A DNA stretch of 64,000 bases from Pseudonocardia sp. ICBG1293 (GCF_020131355.1 NZ_JAHLEL010000008.1:124001-188000); one strand, 5' to 3'. Positions 30,553 through 40,148 are shown, numbered from the stretch's first letter. Program-made: numbers and translations. The notes: a model not told the origin generated them from the sequence alone.

Positions 30553-32412
30553 GTGGCGCGACGGCTCCTCGCCGCGGCCGACCTGGTCGCCGGCCCGGTC
30601 GTCGCCGTGGGGGTCGTCGCCGCGGGGCTGCTGCTCGCCGACCGGATCACGGTCCCGGCCGGGTCGAACGTCGGGCTGGCCCTCACCGCGACCGGCGGCG
30701 CACTCGTCGCCGTGGTGCTGGCGGCCGCCGCGTGGAGCAGGTCGCCGCTGGTCGCCGCGCCGCTGGCGTGGGTCGGCCTGGCCGCGCTGCCCGCGCTGCC
30801 GCTGACCCTGTTCCTGGTGAACACCCCGCACTACCTGTTCGGGGTCGGCGGGGACCAGCAGTTCCGGGTCGCGTTCCTGACCCGTTTCGCCGACTCGGCC
30901 CGGCTCGCCGACTTCGCCTACGCGGACGTGCCGCCGTACTACCCGGCCGCGTGGTTCTGGGTCGGCGGGCGCCTGGCGTCGCTGCTGGGCGTGGAGGCGT
31001 GGGCGTTCCACAAGCCGTTCTCGATCGCGACGATGGCGGTCGCCTCCGTGCTGACCTACGCGCTGTGGGCGCTGGTCACGACCCGGGCCCGGGCGGTCGG
31101 TGCGGCCGTCGCGACCACGCTCGCCGGGTCGGTGACGCTCGCGGCGTACTCCCCCTACTCGTGGCTGACCGCGGCGCTGGTCGCACCGCTGGCGGTGCTC
31201 GGGGTGCGGCTGGTGCGCCGGAGCGGGAGCTGGGTCCGCACGGCGCTGCCGGTCGGTCTGGTGCTCGGGCTGGCCGCCGTCACCCACACCCAGATCCTGG
31301 TGTTCGCCGGGTTCGTGCTGGCCGTGCTCGCCGTCGACGGGCTGCTCACCCGCGCCGCCCGGCCCGCGCGGCTCGCGGTGACGGTCCTCGTCGTGCTCGC
31401 CGCTGCCCTGCCGCTCACGCTGGTGCACTGGCTGCCGTACCTGCTGGCGTCGGTGGGCGAGCCCACCTACAGCGCCGGGCAGCACTTCCTCGCCGAGGCG
31501 GGGTCGCGCTGGCCGCTGCCGATGCTGGAGGCGACCCCGGTCGGCGCGCTGTGCCTGGCGGGCACCGTGTGGGTCGTGGCGCGGTTCCGGACCTCCTCGG
31601 TCGCCCGCGGGCTCGGCGTCACCGTGGTCTGCGGCTACGCCTGGTACCTGCTGTCGACGGTCGCGCTCGCCGCGGGCACCACCCTGCTCGCCTTCCGGAT
31701 CCAGCCGATCCTCACGGCTGCGCTGGCCTGCGGGGCGGTCTGGGCCGCGGCCGAGGTCGGCCGGCGGTGGCGGCCCGCCGTCGCCGCGGCGCGGACACGT
31801 CGGTCGCCGGTTCCGGTGGCGGCGGTGACGACGATCCTGGCCGCCGCGGTCGTCGTCGGGCAGGTGCAGTCCGTACCGCAGGACTACGCGTGGACCGGTG
31901 CCGCCCAGGACTACCGGCCCGACGGCACCCGTCCCGACGGCAGCCGCGACGAGGCCGACGCCGACGCCTGGCTCGGCGAGCTGCGAACGACGATCGACGG
32001 CCTCACCGGTCGTGCGCCCCGCGAGGTCGTCGTGGCCGGGGCGAACCGCACGCTGCTGACCTACACGCCGTACTTCTCGTTCCAGGCGTCCCAGCCGCAG
32101 TACGCGAACCCGCTCGCGGACTTCCCCGCCCGCACCGACGAGCTGCGCCGCTGGGCCGGCGCGGCCGGGCCGGAGCAGCTGCTCGGGGCGCTGGACCGCA
32201 GCCGGTTCCGCGCCCCGTCGGTGTTCGTCCTGGAACGGGCCGCGGACGGGACCCTGCGGCTGCCGCTGGCGCAGGACCGGTTCCCCGACCCGCGCCAGGG
32301 CACCGACCCCGCGGTGTTCGCCCCGCAGCTGTTCGACGACCCGGCCTGGCAGCGCCGCGACGTCGGACCGTACGCGGTACTGGTCCGCGCCGGGGTGCCG
32401 CCGGTGCCGTGA
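30553..32412 (+). CDS. aftA: Galactan 5-O-arabinofuranosyltransferase AftA
   Basis: 619-residue GT-C enzyme that adds the first arabinose to galactan from decaprenyl-phospho-arabinose. About 11 membrane helices. The first large loop has GVGGDQQFRVAFLTRFADS and YADVPPYYPAAWFWVGGR, strongly like mycobacterial AftA (643 aa). A soluble C-terminal domain (about 170 residues) faces outside. GTG 30553 starts 2 nt after the methyltransferase stop. In M. tuberculosis aftA sits between dprE2 and embC; here it is 24 kb from dprE2 but in the same wall region. Confidence 0.87.
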   Translation: MARRLLAAADLVAGPVVAVGVVAAGLLLADRITVPAGSNVGLALTATGGALVAVVLAAAAWSRSPLVAAPLAWVGLAALPALPLTLFLVNTPHYLFGVGGDQQFRVAFLTRFADSARLADFAYADVPPYYPAAWFWVGGRLASLLGVEAWAFHKPFSIATMAVASVLTYALWALVTTRARAVGAAVATTLAGSVTLAAYSPYSWLTAALVAPLAVLGVRLVRRSGSWVRTALPVGLVLGLAAVTHTQILVFAGFVLAVLAVDGLLTRAARPARLAVTVLVVLAAALPLTLVHWLPYLLASVGEPTYSAGQHFLAEAGSRWPLPMLEATPVGALCLAGTVWVVARFRTSSVARGLGVTVVCGYAWYLLSTVALAAGTTLLAFRIQPILTAALACGAVWAAAEVGRRWRPAVAAARTRRSPVPVAAVTTILAAAVVVGQVQSVPQDYAWTGAAQDYRPDGTRPDGSRDEADADAWLGELRTTIDGLTGRAPREVVVAGANRTLLTYTPYFSFQASQPQYANPLADFPARTDELRRWAGAAGPEQLLGALDRSRFRAPSVFVLERAADGTLRLPLAQDRFPDPRQGTDPAVFAPQLFDDPAWQRRDVGPYAVLVRAGVPPVP

Positions 32413-32421
32413 CGGGCAGGC

Positions 32422-32820
32422 TCAGACCTCGACGACGGTGACCACGTTGCCGTCCGGGTCGCGCAGCATGAACAGCCGCGGCGCGCCGGGGATGTCGTCG
32501 GTCGGCAGCGGCTCCAGGTCGGCGACGCCGAGCTCGGTCAGCCGGCCGTGCTCGGCCGCCAGGTCGGAGGTCTCGACGCCGATGGCACTCCCGCCGGGCT
32601 CGTCGTACATCGGGGGGTTCAGCGCGAGCCGCGCGGTCGAGCCGGGCGGGGCGACCTCCAGCCAGCGGTGCTCGCCGTGCTCGCCGAACCGGGTGTCGCC
32701 GCGGACCTCGAAACCGAGGACCCGGGTGTAGAAGTCCAGGGCGGCATCCTGGTCGGCGACGGTGAACATGACGACGCCGATGTTGTTCAGGGTCGTGGGG
32801 CGCTGCGTGGGGGTGCTCAT
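32422..32820 (-). CDS. VOC (glyoxalase/bleomycin-resistance fold) protein
   Basis: 132-residue vicinal oxygen chelate protein with two beta-alpha-beta-beta-beta modules: NIGVVMFTVADQDAALDFYT and a second ending FMLRDPDGNVVTVVEV. Members bind a divalent metal and act on small molecules or bind antibiotics; which applies here is unknown. Divergent from the GT-C gene with a 55-bp gap, and convergent with aftA (9 bp). Confidence 0.85.
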   Translation of the reverse strand: MSTPTQRPTTLNNIGVVMFTVADQDAALDFYTRVLGFEVRGDTRFGEHGEHRWLEVAPPGSTARLALNPPMYDEPGGSAIGVETSDLAAEHGRLTELGVADLEPLPTDDIPGAPRLFMLRDPDGNVVTVVEV

Positions 32821-32875
32821 GCCGACTACGACCGCGGCGGGGGCCGGGACTCATCGGTGCGCGAGAATCGCGCGC

Positions 32876-34483
32876 ATGTCGACCGCGACCGACGACCGCG
32901 ACACCGCGGGCCCCCCGGACGAGGGGTGGCCCACGGGACGCCGGCGCGACCCGGTCGCCCGCACCCGCCGGTGGGTGGCCGACCGGCCGGTGCTGCTGGC
33001 CGCGGCGCTGGCCGCGCTCGCGGTCGGGGTGTGGGCCTGCTGGTCGGTGACCGTCGACGACGCCTACATCACCTACCGCTACAGCGCGAACCTCGCGCAC
33101 GGCTTCGGGCCGACCTGGAACCCCGGCCAGGACCCGGTGGAGGGCTTCACGAACTTCACCTGGATGGTCTGGCACGCGCCGTGGGTGTGGCTGGGCGTGC
33201 CGCTGCCGGTGGTGTCCAAGCTGACCGCCGCCGCGTGCGCGGCGGCGATCGTGTGGGTGCTGGTCACCGAGCCGCGCACCCGGGCCGGCGCGGTGCTCGC
33301 GGCCGGGTCGTTCGTGCTGTTCCTGCCGACCTGGGTGCACGTCGACTCCGGGCTGGAGACGGCGCCGTTCGCGCTGGTCGTGCTGCGGGCCGCCGTCCTG
33401 GCGGCCCGCCTGCTGCGCGACTGGCACGCCACCGTCCGCTCGTGGGAGATCCCGGCGCTGCTCCTGCTCGCGGGGACGCTGCGCCCGGACGGCGTGCTCG
33501 GGGTGCTGCCCGCCCTGGCCGTGCTGCTGTGGGTGCGCCGGGCCGACCGTGCGGTGTGGGCGGCGACCACGGCCGCCGCGGTCGCCGGGGGGCTCTATCT
33601 GGCCGGGCGGTGGGCGTACTACGGGCACCTGCTGCCTAACACCTTCTACGTGAAGGTCGGCGTCGAGGCGAGCACCGACGGTCGCTGGATCGAGACGACG
33701 GCAGCCTCCCTGCTGCCGCTGCTGGCGTTCGCGGTCGCCGCGCTGCTGCGGTCCCGCACCGCAGCCCCGGCCGCGCTGGTACTGGCGAGCTGCACCGCAC
33801 TCTGGATCATCCCGGCGTTGTCCGCGCCGGCGATGGACTACCTGTCCCGGTTCGCCTGGCACGGGTTCCCGATGCTCTGCCTGGCCGCGGCCTGGGCCCT
33901 GGACGGCGTCGAGGCACGGCGGGTCGCGGCGGCCGCCGCCGCGGTGGGCGTGGCGTGGACGACGGCGGCAGGCGTCCTCGCCCCGGACGCCCGGACGCTG
34001 GTCAACTACGGCGACGACCTGCGGCGCGCGCACGTCGCGATCGGGCTCGCGCTCGCCGACACCGACCTGCCCGCCGACCGGCGGACGCTCGCCGTCACCG
34101 ACGCGGGTGCGATGCCGTACTTCTCGGGCTGGACCACGACCGACTACATCGGTCTCAACGACGAGCGGATCGCGCACGGGGCGAACCCGACCGACGTACT
34201 GCTCGCCGACGACCCCCAGGTCGTGGTGGTGACCAGCTCGTCGCCGCAGCCGCCGCCCGGGTCGTGGCGGACCGACCTGCCGCGGGTGCTCGCTGGGCGC
34301 GAACTCGTCGGCGTGGCGCACATGCGCCCGGAGTACTTCCAGCTCGTGTTCGCCGAGCCGGACGTCGCCCCGCAGGTCCGCGCAGCGCTGGACCGACGCC
34401 TCGCCGAGGGCCGCGCGGTCACCGACGACCGGCTCGACCCCGGCTACTCGCGCTGGCTCGGGCGGATCCTCGGGATCAGCTGA
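32876..34483 (+). CDS. GT-C family glycosyltransferase, AftB-like
   Basis: 535-residue membrane enzyme with 9-10 helices. The first extracytoplasmic loop has the Asp pair typical of GT-C transferases (TVDDAYITYRYS), followed by HGFGPTWN and PVEGFTNFTW, a pattern shared with AftB (terminal beta-1,2-arabinofuranosyltransferase) and related actinobacterial enzymes. ATG 32876 is chosen; the frame continues upstream across the VOC start. The acceptor is unproven: arabinan capping or another polyprenyl-phosphate-dependent glycosylation are both possible. It overlaps the convergent GT2 gene by 8 bp. Confidence 0.7.
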   Translation: MSTATDDRDTAGPPDEGWPTGRRRDPVARTRRWVADRPVLLAAALAALAVGVWACWSVTVDDAYITYRYSANLAHGFGPTWNPGQDPVEGFTNFTWMVWHAPWVWLGVPLPVVSKLTAAACAAAIVWVLVTEPRTRAGAVLAAGSFVLFLPTWVHVDSGLETAPFALVVLRAAVLAARLLRDWHATVRSWEIPALLLLAGTLRPDGVLGVLPALAVLLWVRRADRAVWAATTAAAVAGGLYLAGRWAYYGHLLPNTFYVKVGVEASTDGRWIETTAASLLPLLAFAVAALLRSRTAAPAALVLASCTALWIIPALSAPAMDYLSRFAWHGFPMLCLAAAWALDGVEARRVAAAAAAVGVAWTTAAGVLAPDARTLVNYGDDLRRAHVAIGLALADTDLPADRRTLAVTDAGAMPYFSGWTTTDYIGLNDERIAHGANPTDVLLADDPQVVVVTSSSPQPPPGSWRTDLPRVLAGRELVGVAHMRPEYFQLVFAEPDVAPQVRAALDRRLAEGRAVTDDRLDPGYSRWLGRILGIS

Positions 34484-35363
34484 CCCGGCCGACCAGGTGC
34501 GCGGCCAGCGCCCGTAGCGCGGCGGGGTCACGGCGCAGCGCAGCACCGGGCAGCTGCACGGCCGCGTTGAGCCGCGACGACCCGTGCCACCGGGCCGCCC
34601 GGGCGGCCCGCGGCATCCCGCGGTCCTCCATCCGGGCCGCCTCGGCGGCGAAGTAGCGGCGCTCCTCCGCGAACCGGTTGCCGGCCGCCGCGCCGGAACC
34701 GGAGTCGCTGGAGCGGTGCCTGCGGTAGCGGAAGCAGACGTGGTCGTCGACGACCATCGTCGCGCCGTCGGCGATCACCGCCACCGGCAGCGCGAGGTCG
34801 AACACGTCGGCCGACCCCGGCAGTGCGACCCGCTGCACCGCGTCGGTCCGCCAGCACAGCGACGGGTTGTACAGCCAGTTGCCGCGCAGCAGGCTCACCA
34901 GCAGGTCCTCGCCGCCGACCGCGCGCGGGCCGCTCCCGGACGGCGCGAGCAGCGCCTTGACCCGGTCCGCGAGCGGGCGGACGGGGCGGTCGTCGGCGTC
35001 GATCACCGCGACACCCGGCTGCACCACGGCGGCGTCGGGCCACCGCTCGTGCAACGCCAGGACGGTGTCGAGGTAGTCGGGCTCCATGAGGTCGTCGGCG
35101 CCCATCATCACGAAGAAGGGGCGCTCGACCGCCTCGATGCAGTGCCGGTTGTTCGGCTGCGCACCGAGCCGCCGCGCGTTGCGGCGGTAGCGGACACGGT
35201 CGTCGCCGAGCGCGGCGAACCAGGGGCCGATCGTGTCGTCGGGGTAGCCGTCGTCGACGACGGTCAGCCGCCAGTCGGTCCGGCGCTGCTCCTGCACGCT
35301 GCGGACCGCGCGGCGCAGCAGCCCGGGGTCGCCGTAGAAGGGCAGCATCACGTCGACCGACAC
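34476..35363 (-). CDS. Family 2 glycosyltransferase
   Basis: 295-residue GT-A enzyme. SVDVMLPFYGDPGLLRRAV opens the nucleotide-binding half, LTVVDDGYPDD follows, and the metal-binding acidic motif is MGADDLMEPDYL. It transfers a sugar from a nucleotide donor at the cytoplasmic face. GTG 35363 is preceded by TACCGT and 6 nt, so the transcript is probably leaderless; the longer frame to 35423 is not favoured. Being next to the flippase and Pse genes, it likely helps assemble the same surface glycan. Confidence 0.82.
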   Translation of the reverse strand: MSVDVMLPFYGDPGLLRRAVRSVQEQRRTDWRLTVVDDGYPDDTIGPWFAALGDDRVRYRRNARRLGAQPNNRHCIEAVERPFFVMMGADDLMEPDYLDTVLALHERWPDAAVVQPGVAVIDADDRPVRPLADRVKALLAPSGSGPRAVGGEDLLVSLLRGNWLYNPSLCWRTDAVQRVALPGSADVFDLALPVAVIADGATMVVDDHVCFRYRRHRSSDSGSGAAAGNRFAEERRYFAAEAARMEDRGMPRAARAARWHGSSRLNAAVQLPGAALRRDPAALRALAAHLVGRVS

Positions 35364-35369
35364 GCACCG

Positions 35370-35375
35370 ACGGTA
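35370..35375 (-). promoter_or_regulatory. -10 box for leaderless GT2 gene
   Basis: TACCGT on the minus strand, 6 nt (CGGTGC) before GTG 35363. On the opposite strand TAGGAT at 35393-35398 may be the -10 of the gene starting at 35447. Confidence 0.5.
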
Positions 35376-35446
35376 GCGAGCGGCCGCCTGGCTAGGATCA
35401 CCCGGCCTCACCGGCCACGACACCAGCCACGACCCGGAGCACGGCG

Positions 35447-36511
35447 ATGGACATCCAGAACCACTACTACGGCCACTCCGCCGTCCTCGCCGCCCATGCC
35501 GGTCTGCCGAGGCCCCGGCACATCGCCGGGCTGCTGCAGCACGGCTGGACCGCGGTCAGCCCGGTGGCGGCGCACTTCGCGGACTTCCCCAAGGTCGGCA
35601 CCGACCCCCGGCAGCGACGGCTGCTGGTCTGGTCGCACGCCTGCCGCGGCTGGTCCCCCGCCCACGAGGACCGCGAGACCACCCCGGTCGGCGCCCCGGT
35701 CCTCTACCTGGAGCAGCTGCTGCGCGCGCGGGGCTGGCGGCCGACCGAACGGATCGGGCCGGTGTTCGTCCCGTTCCACGGCACCCGGCTGGTCCGGGTG
35801 ACCGGCGCACACGCCGACCTCGCCCGGCACATCGCGAAGGTCGACGGCCCGTCGACGGTGTGCCTGCACCACGAGGACATGACCGACCCGGAGATCACCA
35901 CCGCCTGGCGCGAGGCCGGGCACACCCTGGTCACCGCCGGGCGCCGGGACGACCCGCACTTCCTGCTGCGGATCATGCACCTGGTCGGGAACGCGAGCCG
36001 GGTGTCGTCGAACCGGCTCTCGACGGCCGTGCTGTACGCGGCGGCCGTCGGCACCCCGGCCGCGGTGTGGGGCGACCCGCTGACGTTCGGGGCGCAGTCG
36101 TCGTCCGCGGTGGACGAGCTGCGCGCGACCTGGCCGGAGTTCCACACGGCCGACCCCGCCGACGGTTCCCGCCCCGAGGACGGCGCCGCGGCCGACGCCG
36201 CCGCCACCGCGCTCGCCCGCCGCGAGCTGGGCGCGCAGCACCTGCTCGACCCGGCCGGGCTGCGCCGGGTGCTGGGCTGGGGCCGCACCCCGAGCGTCGG
36301 ACCGGGCCTGCAGTACTACGCGGCGTCGCCGCTGGCGAAGGCGGCGATGGTGCTCGGGCTGACCCGGCGCTCCGCGGCGAGCACGCAGGCCATGTCGGCG
36401 GGCAGTGCGAACCCGCTGCTGTGGCTGCGCCACCCGCTGGCCGCGCTGCCGAAGCCGCTGCCGCGTGGCCTGCCCACCCCGGTCGCGACCGAGGAGCCCC
36501 TCGACGCCTGA
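35447..36511 (+). CDS. Unrecognised 354-aa protein in surface-glycan locus
   Basis: I do not recognise the family. It has no signal peptide or membrane segment. The first half alternates short strands and helices (LLQHGWTAVSP, RLLVWSHACRGW, GPVFVPFHGT, TVCLHHEDM), and the second half has SSNRLSTAVLYAAAVGTPAAVWGDP. A conserved-looking Ser-rich loop followed by a small helix, and an early HGW, are what one sees in two-domain GT-B glycosyltransferases and polysaccharide transferases. ATG 35447 has GGAG 8-9 nt upstream. Lying between a GT2 gene and the flippase plus Pse genes, it is a candidate pseudaminic acid transferase; this is inference only. Confidence 0.6.
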   Translation: MDIQNHYYGHSAVLAAHAGLPRPRHIAGLLQHGWTAVSPVAAHFADFPKVGTDPRQRRLLVWSHACRGWSPAHEDRETTPVGAPVLYLEQLLRARGWRPTERIGPVFVPFHGTRLVRVTGAHADLARHIAKVDGPSTVCLHHEDMTDPEITTAWREAGHTLVTAGRRDDPHFLLRIMHLVGNASRVSSNRLSTAVLYAAAVGTPAAVWGDPLTFGAQSSSAVDELRATWPEFHTADPADGSRPEDGAAADAAATALARRELGAQHLLDPAGLRRVLGWGRTPSVGPGLQYYAASPLAKAAMVLGLTRRSAASTQAMSAGSANPLLWLRHPLAALPKPLPRGLPTPVATEEPLDA

Positions 36512-36528
36512 CCGTGACCGCGGGGAGA

Positions 36529-36560
36529 GGCGTGCCGGACGCGCGGGCCACCCGCACGCC
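36529..36560. terminator. Possible hairpin between convergent genes
   Basis: GGCGTGC and its complement GCACGCC are separated by 18 nt in the 67-bp gap between the 354-aa gene and the flippase gene. The stem is modest and no U-tract is present. Confidence 0.3.
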
Positions 36561-36578
36561 GCGCCCCACTCCCGGTGA

Positions 36579-38006
36579 TCAGGACGGGCGGAAGATCCGG
36601 CGGACCAGCACGAGCAGCGCGACGCCCAGCGCCGCGGCCAGCACGAAGCGCACCGTCAGCCACAGGACGCCGTCGGCGGGCAGCAGGACCCCGGCCCCGC
36701 ACACGACGACCCCGGCGGCGAGCGGCCCGGCCAGCACCGCCTCCCGCCAGCGGGTCGGTGACACCCGGCGGCGCAGCAGCGACGTCCCGGCGGCCAGCGC
36801 CAGGTAGATCAGCGGGAACCCGGCGGCGACGGCGGTCAGCGAGCCGGTCCCGGCCAGCAGCACCGCCGCGACCAGCCCGAGCACGAGGCTGACCGGGCTC
36901 GCGAGCGCCAGCCCACCGCTGCGCCCGGACGCGAAGACCAGGTGCACGTTCGCCAGGTAGACGACGCTCACCACGGCGCCGAGCGTGGCGACCGCGGCCA
37001 CCGGCACGAGGTCGGCCGGGGCGAACGAGGCCGGGGCGAGGATCCGCAGCAGGAACGGGGCGAGCAGCGCGACACCGCCGGACAGTGCGGCGGCGACGGC
37101 GCCGACGTCGCGGGCCGTGCGTTCCAGGGCAGCGCCGCGGGCCTGCGGCGCGGTCCGGTAGATGACCGGCGCCCAGGCGTTGTTCAGCGCGGAGACGATC
37201 ATCGCCGGGGCCGAGCCGAGGAGCAGCGCGATCTGCATGCGGCCGCCGTCGGCGACGCCGAAGTACCGGTTCACGATCAGGACCAGCGCGTTCTGCACCA
37301 GCAGCAGCGCGACCAGGTGCGGGACGGCGGGCAGCCCGATCCGCAGCGCCCGGGCGAAGTCCCCCCGCGCGGAGTGCGGCCACGACCAGCTCTGCGCGCT
37401 GCGGGGCCGGCCGCCGCGCAGCGCGAGCACGAGCCCGGTCACGGCGGCGGCGAGGTAGCCGAGCAGCAGGCCGAACAGGTAGTCGTCGGCGTCGCTCGCC
37501 CGCCAGGCGACGAGCGCGAGCCCGGCGAGCGGGCCGCCGAGCGTCGCGACCCCGGACATGACGACGAAGGGCACCGGCCGGTCCTGCACCCGCAGGAACG
37601 CCTGGGCGTTGAGCACCACCACGAAACCGGCCGCGGCCAGCCCGGCGAAGACCAGCCCGACCCGCCAGGGCACCGACAGCACCGGCATGCTCCACCACGG
37701 GCCGGCCAGCACCGCGGCGACCACGACCACCAGCGAGAGCGCGCTGCCCTGCAGCACCAGGGCGCGCGCGCCGTCGGCGCCGGAGCTCTCCAGGATCCCG
37801 TGCCGGGTGATCGACGACGCCAGCCCAAACCCGACGACCATCGCGCCGACCTGCACGAGGATCAGCCCGACCGCGACGACGCCGTACTCGGCGTCGCCCA
37901 GCAGCCGGGTCACGAACGGGGTGACGACGACGTTCGCCAGGATCGGCGCGACGCTGCCCAGGGTGTAGAGCGAGCCGCGCCCGAGCACCTCCCGGCTGGC
38001 GTCCAC
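36579..38006 (-). CDS. Polysaccharide flippase (Wzx/MATE-like)
   Basis: 475 residues and about 14 membrane helices, opening SLYTLGSVAPILANVVVTPF and continuing VTRLLGDAEYGVVAVG, typical of the polysaccharide transporter (PST) family that flips undecaprenyl-linked oligosaccharides across the membrane. GTG 38006 is preferred because AGGGAGG ends 7 nt before it; GTG 38012 also fits. It follows pseC by 13 bp on the same strand, so pseB-pseC-flippase form one unit. It likely exports the glycan containing pseudaminic acid. Confidence 0.87.
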   Translation of the reverse strand: MDASREVLGRGSLYTLGSVAPILANVVVTPFVTRLLGDAEYGVVAVGLILVQVGAMVVGFGLASSITRHGILESSGADGARALVLQGSALSLVVVVAAVLAGPWWSMPVLSVPWRVGLVFAGLAAAGFVVVLNAQAFLRVQDRPVPFVVMSGVATLGGPLAGLALVAWRASDADDYLFGLLLGYLAAAVTGLVLALRGGRPRSAQSWSWPHSARGDFARALRIGLPAVPHLVALLLVQNALVLIVNRYFGVADGGRMQIALLLGSAPAMIVSALNNAWAPVIYRTAPQARGAALERTARDVGAVAAALSGGVALLAPFLLRILAPASFAPADLVPVAAVATLGAVVSVVYLANVHLVFASGRSGGLALASPVSLVLGLVAAVLLAGTGSLTAVAAGFPLIYLALAAGTSLLRRRVSPTRWREAVLAGPLAAGVVVCGAGVLLPADGVLWLTVRFVLAAALGVALLVLVRRIFRPS

Positions 38007-38019
38007 GCTCACGCCTCCC

Positions 38020-39150
38020 TCACACCGAGTGCCCGAGGAACTCCCGGACCAGGGCGGCGACCCGGTCCACGTCGGCGTCGGTCAGGTCCGGGAACAGCGG
38101 CAGCGAGATCTGCTGGGCGTAGTACGTCTCGGCGTTCGGGCACAGGCCGCGGCGGTACCCGAGATCGGCGAACACCGGGTGCCAGTAGGCGGGGACGTAG
38201 TTGACCTGCACCCCGATGCCGTGGTCGCGCAGGTACTCGAACAGCGCACGCCGGCGGCCGTCGAGCACGCGCAGCGGGTACAGGTGCCACGCCGGGTCGG
38301 CGCCGTCGCGGCGCGCCGGGGTCCGGACCTCGGGCACGTCGACGAGCGCGGCGTCGTAGCGGGCGTGGATCTCCGCGCGGCGACGGCGGAACGCGTCCAG
38401 GCGCCGCAGCTGCGACGACCCGAGTGCGGCGAGCAGGTCGGGCAGCCGGTAGTTCAGCCCGAACGCGTGCACCTCCTGGTGCCACGGACCCTCGTCGGGG
38501 AACCGCTGCGCGTCCTTGTCGCGGACGAGACCGTGGTTGCGGAACGAGCGGGCGCCCGCCACGAGCTCCGCGCGCGGGGACACCACCGCGCCGCCCTCGG
38601 CGGTGGTCAGGTTCTTGGTCGGGAAGAAGCTCAGTGTGGTCAGGTCGGCCAGGTCCCCGACCGGGCGGCCGTGCCAGGTGCCGCCCACGGAGTGCGCGGC
38701 GTCCTCCAGCAGCAGCGCGCCGGCGTCGTGCGCGACCGCGCGCAGCGGGTCGGCGTCGATCGGGTGGCCCGCGTAGTCGACCCCGGCCACGACGGTGGTG
38801 TTCGGGGTGAGCGCGGCCTTCGCCGCGTCCGGGTCCAGGTTGCCCGTGTCCTCGCTGACGTCGGCGAACACCACGTCCGCCCCGAGCAGCGCCGCGGCGC
38901 TCGCCGTCGCGACGAAGGTCAGCGGGGCGACCACGACGTCCTGGCCCGGGCCGACCCCGGCCGCCGCGTAGGCGACGTGCAGCGCCGCGGTCCCGCTGGT
39001 CACGGCCACCGCGGGGTTCCCGCAGACGGCCGCGAGGTCGTCCTCGAACCGGGTCACGGCGGGGCCGGTGGTCAACCAGTCGGTCCCGAGGACCGCCGTG
39101 ACCGCCTCGACGTCGGACGACGAGATCGACTGCCGGCCGTAGGGGAGCAT
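38020..39150 (-). CDS. pseC: UDP-4-amino-4,6-dideoxy-N-acetyl-beta-L-altrosamine transaminase PseC
   Basis: 376-residue PLP enzyme of the DegT/DnrJ/EryC1 class that aminates C4 of the PseB product. MLPYGRQSISSSDVEAV and WLTTGPAVTRFEDDLA at the N-terminus are PseC hallmarks; the PLP-binding region includes TSGTAALHVA, LLEDAAHSVGG and the Lys in SFFPTKNLTTAEGG. ATG 39150 overlaps the pseB stop (TGATG), so they are translationally coupled and in pathway order. Confidence 0.9.
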   Translation of the reverse strand: MLPYGRQSISSSDVEAVTAVLGTDWLTTGPAVTRFEDDLAAVCGNPAVAVTSGTAALHVAYAAAGVGPGQDVVVAPLTFVATASAAALLGADVVFADVSEDTGNLDPDAAKAALTPNTTVVAGVDYAGHPIDADPLRAVAHDAGALLLEDAAHSVGGTWHGRPVGDLADLTTLSFFPTKNLTTAEGGAVVSPRAELVAGARSFRNHGLVRDKDAQRFPDEGPWHQEVHAFGLNYRLPDLLAALGSSQLRRLDAFRRRRAEIHARYDAALVDVPEVRTPARRDGADPAWHLYPLRVLDGRRRALFEYLRDHGIGVQVNYVPAYWHPVFADLGYRRGLCPNAETYYAQQISLPLFPDLTDADVDRVAALVREFLGHSV

Positions 39151-40133
39151 CAGTCGAGCGCCTCGACCATCGCGCGCAGCTGCTCGGGCGAGAGCCACAG
39201 GTCGTTGGTGTCCGACCGGTAGGCCTGCCCGTCCGGGACCGGCTCGCCGTCGGCGGGCGAGGTGTAGCCCCAGCCGGCGATGTAGGGCTCGACGACGTAG
39301 CGGTCGGCCAGCTTGAGGGTCCGCCGCGAGTCGTCGGCGGCGATCATCTCCTCGTGCAGCTTCTCCCCCGGCCGGATCCCGATCTCGTGGGTCGCGGCGC
39401 CGGGGGCGATGGCCTCGGCGAGGTCGGTCATCCGCATCGACGGGATCCGCGGCACGTAGAGCTCGCCGCCCTGCATCGCGTCGAAGGAGTCGATGACGAA
39501 CTGCACCGCGTCCGGCAGGGTGATCCAGAACCGGGTCATCCGCTTGTCGGTGATCGGCAGCGACTGCCCGTCCGCGGCGAGCTTCTTGAACAGCGGCACC
39601 ACCGAGCCGCGGCTGCCGAGCACGTTGCCGTAGCGGACCACGGCGAACCGGGTCTCGTAGGCGGCGGCGTAGTGGTTCGCGCTCACGAACAGCCGGTCGG
39701 CGCACAGCTTGGTGGCGCCGTAGAGGTTGATCGGGCTCGACGCCTTGTCCGTCGACAGCGCGACGACCTTCTTCACCCCGGCGTCGATCGCGGCCTCGAC
39801 GACGTTCTGCGAGCCCTCGACGTTGGTCCGGATGAACTCGAACGGGTTGTACTCGGCGGTGTCCACCTGCTTGAGCGCCGCGGCGTGCACCACGTAGTCG
39901 ACGCCGTGCATCGCGCGGCGCAGGCGCGGCTGGTCCCGGACGTCACCGAGGAACCAGCGCAGCCGCGGGTCGTTCTCGAACAGCGAGCGGCACTCGTACT
40001 GCTTCAGCTCGTCACGCGAGAGGATCACCAGCCGCCGCGGCTCGTAGCGGTCGAGCAGGGTGCGGACGAAGGCCTTCCCGAAGGACCCCGTCCCGCCCGT
40101 GACCAGGACCGACGAGCCCTTGAGTACCGACAT
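39150..40133 (-). CDS. pseB: UDP-N-acetylglucosamine 4,6-dehydratase (inverting) PseB
   Basis: 327-residue extended short-chain dehydrogenase that starts the pseudaminic acid pathway from UDP-GlcNAc. VLVTGGTGSFGKAFVRTLL binds NADP; LSRDELKQ, HAAALKQVDTAEYNPFE, STDKASSPINLYGATKLC (Tyr-x3-Lys) and RMTRFWITL are very close to Helicobacter and Campylobacter PseB. The start ATG 40133 has GGAGG 4 nt upstream. It is divergent from pseF across a short region with an inverted repeat. Confidence 0.93.
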   Translation of the reverse strand: MSVLKGSSVLVTGGTGSFGKAFVRTLLDRYEPRRLVILSRDELKQYECRSLFENDPRLRWFLGDVRDQPRLRRAMHGVDYVVHAAALKQVDTAEYNPFEFIRTNVEGSQNVVEAAIDAGVKKVVALSTDKASSPINLYGATKLCADRLFVSANHYAAAYETRFAVVRYGNVLGSRGSVVPLFKKLAADGQSLPITDKRMTRFWITLPDAVQFVIDSFDAMQGGELYVPRIPSMRMTDLAEAIAPGAATHEIGIRPGEKLHEEMIAADDSRRTLKLADRYVVEPYIAGWGYTSPADGEPVPDGQAYRSDTNDLWLSPEQLRAMVEALD

Positions 40134-40148
40134 CACGCCTCCAGATCT

